32,721 bases of DNA from CAYWXK01 sp964462515 (GTDB lineage: Bacteria; Planctomycetota; Phycisphaerae; Sedimentisphaerales; Anaerobacaceae), in assembly GCA_964462515.1 (NCBI GenBank), contig CAYWXK010000043.1:1-32721 (forward strand), read 5' to 3'. The notes under the pieces are model-generated. The model was given only the letters and a program-made list of their open reading frames with translations, did not search any database and was not told the origin of the DNA. Each line of letters opens with the position of its first letter. Within the stretch, counting starts at the first letter, position 1. Positions 28,883 to 32,721 of this stretch are shown here, piece by piece. Both the position numbers and the translations under genes were made by a program.

Positions 28883-31144
28883 CTATTTGCGAGGCAAGTA
28901 GATTGTTACCGTTGTTCCCTTGCCTGGTTGGCTTTCGATATTCAGCAGGCCATCATTTAATTGCACGAATCTGGCGGTGTAAGCAAGCCCCATACCGCGT
29001 TTTCGCCCTGCCGGCTGGCTCGAGAAAAATGGTTGAGTCGCCTTGCGAAGCGTAACAGCGTCCATTCCACAGCCGAGGTCTTTGACCTGTAATTTGACAA
29101 AGTTACCGCTCGGACCGGCAGAAATCTCTATCGGCCCCAACTGGTCGGTATAAGACTCAACTGCGTTGCTGATAACATTTGCTATTGCCGACACCATTTG
29201 CCCTGAATCTACGAAAACTTCCTTTACGTCCCGGTCAGTTTTAACCTGCACGTTGATATGTTCTGCACCAGTTTTTTGTCTGGTCAGCTCGATAGCCTCA
29301 TCAAGAATCTGTCTGACATCCGTTTGTACCCGTCTGGATTGTTTCGGCTCGGCAAAACCCATCAAGTCCTCTATTATCGCAGACGCTTCCTTTGCATTTC
29401 TCTGTATCTGCTCAAGAATTTCCTTTTTCTGCGGGTCTGTCTCTGTGCCTGCAAGTAATTGTGCCCGGCCGGATATCACCGCCAATGGGTTATTCAGCTC
29501 ATGCGCCGCCCCGGCTGCTATCTCGGCCAGAGCGTTAAGGGGGCTATCCGTTACTGCGATTCGTTCTCGCATATCTTGTGGCCTGCAAATAAGCTCAACA
29601 AACTGCTCGGCAAACTTCTGCTGCTTTTCCCAGGCAATAGCAATATCCAAAACACTGCCTCCAACCGAAACTGATTCTTTTAACCTCTCTTCGAAAAGCT
29701 CCACATCTGCCGGCCAATGCAGCTCAAATGCAATTACGCCGACTACCTTCCCGCTCGAAAGTAAAGGTGCCAATTTGGTTCGGCCCGCATCAAATTCAAC
29801 ATCCAGCGCCTCAATTAGCCAGCCGACATAACCACGAGCATCCAGAACGGCAAAGCTCTCCCTCAAAGCTTTCGGGATAACCTCTGTCCCATCGGGAATA
29901 TCTACGGAAACAATCCTGCTTTGCGCCAACCTCTCTACAATGACTGCTTGAAGTGTCTGGGTGCCGTCCGGCGGAGCCAAATACAGACAAATTGTGCCTG
30001 TCTGATAAGACCTTTGCCACCGAATCGCAAAGTTCTGTGCGATGTCCATCGCGGTGCTATCTGCATTAACACTCAGCAGAAAATCTGTTATAAAATCGAG
30101 ATGACTTGAAGCGGCCTGTAAATGCAGATTTTCCTGCGACAATTTTGTGTTGTCCTGTGCCAATCGACCGACAACGCTGCCAATAATCCCACAGTAATCC
30201 GCTACCGGATTTGGCAAATCCAGACCCAAAATCTTGGATTTCTCTCGAACCTGGCCATCCAAGCTCAGGCGTATCTGCTGCAATTGCTCGTTGCTTATGC
30301 CGAGAGTTTCGACAATCGCGCCACTTGGCTCAGGGGCATCAAAACTTCCGGATGTGCCGATGCCTGCCTGCTTTGCTATACAGTCGGCTAACTGCACGAC
30401 CGCTGCTATCCGCGCATCGGGCACACTTTCACAAATCGCTATCGTGTCACTGTGGTGCAGCCAGATTGCAAGTGCGATTTTCTCCGGCAAGTGCCACTTC
30501 TGCACAAAGCGTTTGCCGAAAATCGTATGGTCGCTGCCAAAATGCTTTCGCTCCACATCTCTCAAGCAGGATTGCGCTGACCTGGCCTCCTCGACAATAC
30601 GAGCGAAACTTTTCGGCATCGTCTCCTCAAGCGCAAACTTTCCAATATCGTGTAGTAAGCCCGCCAGGTATGCCAACTGCGAATCCATTTGAACCGATTC
30701 CATCTCGGCTATAGCTTTAGCACAGCAGGCAACCGCCAGACTATGTATTAAAATATCTCTTTTAGATAAAGCATCATCCCTTCCGATGCTATCATCAAAG
30801 TCAAACGGTCGCAGGACCTTAACCGATAAAAGCGCATCGCGGACATCATTTGCAGGCAACTTATCCATCGCATAACGAAGTGAGAATCTCTCATCAGGCA
30901 GGCTCACACCGTGCTTTGCAATAAGCGAAAAAATTTTCACCGCAAGAGCCGGCTCCGATTCAACAATATCAGCCAATACTGCAGGTGAAAATTGTGGCTC
31001 CAGAATCTTAGCTAAAATCTGAACCGCCACGCAGGGCAGTGTCGAAAGCGATTGAAGCCGACCAATGTTAAGCTCCACCTGCTGACTAACGGTTACATCA
31101 GCGTGTCCTTCCAGCATATAGTCGCCCTTATCATCTTCCGACAT
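28883..31144 (-). CDS. HDOD / GAF-like / histidine kinase sensor protein
   Basis: About 753 residues from ATG 31144; GTG 31189 and ATG 31117 (AAGGG 7 bases upstream) are alternatives. Numbering here follows the longest form (768). Residues 40-275 are an HDOD/HD domain with intact metal ligands: H149, HD180-181 in LLHDIGKF, H216, HH245-246 and D269. Residues about 355-525 form a GAF-like sensor region with no recognisable ligand site. Residues 550-768 are a histidine kinase: H-box AAHELNNPLAVISGR (H563), N-box NVISNAVE (N675), G1 KDLGCGMD and G2 GMGLAY. There is no membrane helix, so the sensor is cytoplasmic. It sits 68 bases (23 from the GTG) after the HTH-REC regulator, its likely partner. 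An HD phosphohydrolase-like module on a kinase suggests nucleotide second-messenger input. Confidence 0.88.
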   Translation of the reverse strand: MSEDDKGDYMLEGHADVTVSQQVELNIGRLQSLSTLPCVAVQILAKILEPQFSPAVLADIVESEPALAVKIFSLIAKHGVSLPDERFSLRYAMDKLPANDVRDALLSVKVLRPFDFDDSIGRDDALSKRDILIHSLAVACCAKAIAEMESVQMDSQLAYLAGLLHDIGKFALEETMPKSFARIVEEARSAQSCLRDVERKHFGSDHTIFGKRFVQKWHLPEKIALAIWLHHSDTIAICESVPDARIAAVVQLADCIAKQAGIGTSGSFDAPEPSGAIVETLGISNEQLQQIRLSLDGQVREKSKILGLDLPNPVADYCGIIGSVVGRLAQDNTKLSQENLHLQAASSHLDFITDFLLSVNADSTAMDIAQNFAIRWQRSYQTGTICLYLAPPDGTQTLQAVIVERLAQSRIVSVDIPDGTEVIPKALRESFAVLDARGYVGWLIEALDVEFDAGRTKLAPLLSSGKVVGVIAFELHWPADVELFEERLKESVSVGGSVLDIAIAWEKQQKFAEQFVELICRPQDMRERIAVTDSPLNALAEIAAGAAHELNNPLAVISGRAQLLAGTETDPQKKEILEQIQRNAKEASAIIEDLMGFAEPKQSRRVQTDVRQILDEAIELTRQKTGAEHINVQVKTDRDVKEVFVDSGQMVSAIANVISNAVESYTDQLGPIEISAGPSGNFVKLQVKDLGCGMDAVTLRKATQPFFSSQPAGRKRGMGLAYTARFVQLNDGLLNIESQPGKGTTVTIYLPRK

Positions 31145-31212
31145 TATTCCCGACCTGTCGGGCTCTTGTAGCTTATTTAGGTTTGACACTGTGCGAATAG
31201 GCAGGCCGCTTC

Positions 31213-31779
31213 TTATTTCATCTTCAGCGTAACGGCAATTTTGTCAACAAGCTCAGTGAGGTTAAATGGTTTCTTGATGAATGCTTCGGCGCCCGACTTA
31301 AGCAACTGCTCGATTTCATCCTGTTTTACCACGCCGCTTACGATGAAGATTTTAATGTTTGAGAAGTCCGGATTTTTCCTTATCGTCTGGCAGACGACAT
31401 TGCCATTGACATCAGGCAGCATATAATCGAGTAGTATCAGCTCCGGCCGAAACTGCTCAGTTGCTATTCCCGCCTCATAACCGCTCGACGCAGTTTTAAC
31501 TTCAAATCTTCCATCGCGGCTAAGGACATCTACTATAAGCTCAACGATTTCAGCATCATCATCGACCACAAGCACCTTTCTTTTACCCGATTCCAGCGAA
31601 TCGAGCGGAATGCTGTTGTCCTTCATAAATTTGACCAAACTCTGGCGTGGAATTCTGCGGAATCTTGAGCCGGGGACACGAAACCCCTCGAGCCGACCGG
31701 CATCGAAGCAGCGGATAATTGTTTGCTGACTTATCTTGCAAACCTCGGCTGCTTCGCCGGTGGTAAACAAATCCTTCAT
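31213..31779 (-). CDS. Response regulator with N-terminal excisionase-type HTH and C-terminal REC
   Basis: About 188 residues from ATG 31779 (AGAGGG 9 bases upstream); ATG 31788 and TTG 31830 are alternatives. Residues 1-55 are a MerR/excisionase-like helix-turn-helix (LFTTGEAAEVCKISQQTIIR, then GFRVPGSRFRRIPRQSL). Residues 67-186 are a receiver domain with the acidic pocket VLVVDDD, phospho-acceptor aspartate in LILLDYMLPD, the conserved S in IFIVSG and the lysine in FIKKPF. The domain order is reversed relative to most DNA-binding regulators. It is the first gene of a pair with the histidine kinase and has its own promoter. The target genes are unknown. Confidence 0.9.
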   Translation of the reverse strand: MKDLFTTGEAAEVCKISQQTIIRCFDAGRLEGFRVPGSRFRRIPRQSLVKFMKDNSIPLDSLESGKRKVLVVDDDAEIVELIVDVLSRDGRFEVKTASSGYEAGIATEQFRPELILLDYMLPDVNGNVVCQTIRKNPDFSNIKIFIVSGVVKQDEIEQLLKSGAEAFIKKPFNLTELVDKIAVTLKMK

Positions 31780-31847
31780 TTTATCCATCCCTCTTCTTTC
31801 ACCAAGTCCTTTTGATAAAGCCCCCACCAAATTTCCTTTTTGACCTA

Positions 31848-31876
31848 ATTTAACCAGTCCAACTCTTTTTTGTCAA
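31848..31876 (-). promoter_or_regulatory. Promoter of the regulator/kinase pair
   Basis: On the minus strand TTGACA (31876-31871), 17-bp spacer, TTAAAT (31853-31848), about 70 bases upstream of the chosen start. Perfect -35, 4/6 -10. Confidence 0.55.
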
Positions 31877-32209
31877 GGATAAAATGGCTAAAAAACTAAT
31901 TTTTTTATGCTGAAATGCTAAATATTATCTGTCTTTCGTTAAATTTATAAAGTCAGAATAAAAAAACTCGTAACCTATGGTCTTGCCAGTATATATGACG
32001 TTTTACCTGTCACCAGTGACATAAAAAAAGACCACCAAACATAGATTTTAGTTAGTCAAAAGAGCTAATTAGCACAATTTGGCTAAAAGAAGTGCAATTA
32101 GAATGCAGTACTACGCTGTCGCAATTTTACTACCAAAAACAATTGCAACAGAGCTTGGCAATCAAGAAGAGTATCTACGCAGGCTTCGGGTCTTATTTGA
32201 GAACTCTTG
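31877..32209. other. Gene-free AT-rich gap with a short palindrome
   Basis: About 330 bases between the regulator promoter and the OPT gene end. The only clear structure is GTCAC-CA-GTGAC (32009-32020). It has no T run on either strand, so it is not a standard terminator; it could be a protein site. Frames here are shadows or low-complexity. Confidence 0.45.
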
Positions 32210-32721
32210 TCACTTTTTTACCAGAGCTGTGCGATACAGCCAGTACGCCACGCCCAGCAATAGGGCTGTTCCAAAAATCGAACCGCCAGGCATTTCCCAC
32301 AATGGCATTTGTATGTTTTTCCTGGCCAGAATCACAATCGGTATGGCCAGGAAGACACCCATAAGAGCCTCACCCGTAATCAGTCCGGAAGCGAACAGCA
32401 GACCGCTCCCGCCTGCGCCTTCCTCCTCTTCCTGAACGTTAATTGGTCTCTTGATGCGCCGTCTGGTAATCTGATGAATCAGTCCGCCGGCGAATATTGG
32501 CACTGAAAGTTGAAGCGGCAGATAAAAACCAATCGCCACGGCAAGTACCGGTGTGCGGAAAGAGCTGCCTTTGTTCTGAAGATACATATCAAGTAATATT
32601 ACAAATACGGCAAGAGCCATACCTATATAAACATAATTCCACGGCAATTCGCCTTTAAATACTCCCCTTGCAACAGAGGCTATCAGATTTGCCTGCGGCG
32701 CCGACAGGGCCCTTGGGCCTG
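32210..32721 (-). CDS. OPT-family transporter, C-terminal part (partial at right edge)
   Basis: An open frame from the right edge to the stop at 32210 gives about 169 residues. It reads ALSAPQANLIASVARGVFKGELPW, followed by four or five hydrophobic helices. The APQA-LIASV-GVF-G-LPW text is the signature of the last third of OPT/YSL oligopeptide transporters. FYLPLQLSVPIFAGGLI and SGLITGEALMGVFLAIPIV are further family segments. These transporters move small peptides or metal chelates by proton coupling across the inner membrane. The TTG at 32647 sometimes taken as a start is internal. Confidence 0.87.
   Translation of the reverse strand, partial: GPRALSAPQANLIASVARGVFKGELPWNYVYIGMALAVFVILLDMYLQNKGSSFRTPVLAVAIGFYLPLQLSVPIFAGGLIHQITRRRIKRPINVQEEEEGAGGSGLLFASGLITGEALMGVFLAIPIVILARKNIQMPLWEMPGGSIFGTALLLGVAYWLYRTALVKK

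Noticed and set aside
32009..32020. GTCACCAGTGAC as a terminator for the OPT gene
   Set aside because: On the minus strand it is not followed by a T run, and the stem is only 5 bp.

Overview
The window looks like a chromosomal segment of a Planctomycetes bacterium, most likely of the Phycisphaerae/Sedimentisphaerales type. This is inferred from gene content: a VPEP exosortase-sorting tail, an oversized signal peptidase I carrying a zinc-ribbon, exported DUF1080 and GH172 proteins, a stand-alone HNH protein, and many non-coding dispersed repeats. No rRNA, tRNA, CRISPR array, transposase or phage gene was seen.

Bases 1-12840 are a type IV pilus / type II secretion-like block. It opens with the tail of a prepilin-like gene. 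Three tandem, closely similar ~590-608 residue proteins with a PilX-type N-terminal anchor follow. A separate co-directional cluster then encodes PilM, PilN and PilO homologues, two consecutive ParA/Soj-type ATPases, a PilP/GspC-like linker and a secretin, and ends at a clear rho-independent terminator. The PilMNOP proteins would form the inner-membrane alignment platform and the secretin the outer-membrane channel. The two ParA-like ATPases, with no ParB beside them, are the unusual element and may position the machine. No motor ATPase, platform protein or prepilin peptidase lies in the window.

Bases 12840-15850 hold small genes: a DUF4405 membrane protein, an HNH nuclease-family protein, a cold-shock protein and an HU/IHF-type protein. 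Between the last two is a strongly self-complementary segment. Bases 15850-21700 carry signal peptidase I, a GH78 alpha-L-rhamnosidase lipoprotein and a PEP-CTERM protein. Bases 21880-25630 carry gyrA and holA. Bases 25630-28660 carry a DUF1848 protein (minus strand), a GH172 (DUF2961) protein and a DUF1080 lipoprotein. The last part, on the minus strand, is a two-component pair (HTH-REC regulator followed by an HDOD-GAF-like-histidine kinase) and the C-terminal part of an OPT-family transporter running off the right edge.

The most interesting material is partly non-coding. A 12-bp hairpin with an ATAC tetraloop occurs upstream of both the secretin and gyrA, with compensatory changes. A composite dispersed repeat has become the in-frame N-terminal extension of four membrane or exported proteins. 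The triplicated PilX-like genes show patches of nucleotide identity suggestive of gene conversion, and copy 3 has gained its own promoter overlapped by an inverted repeat.
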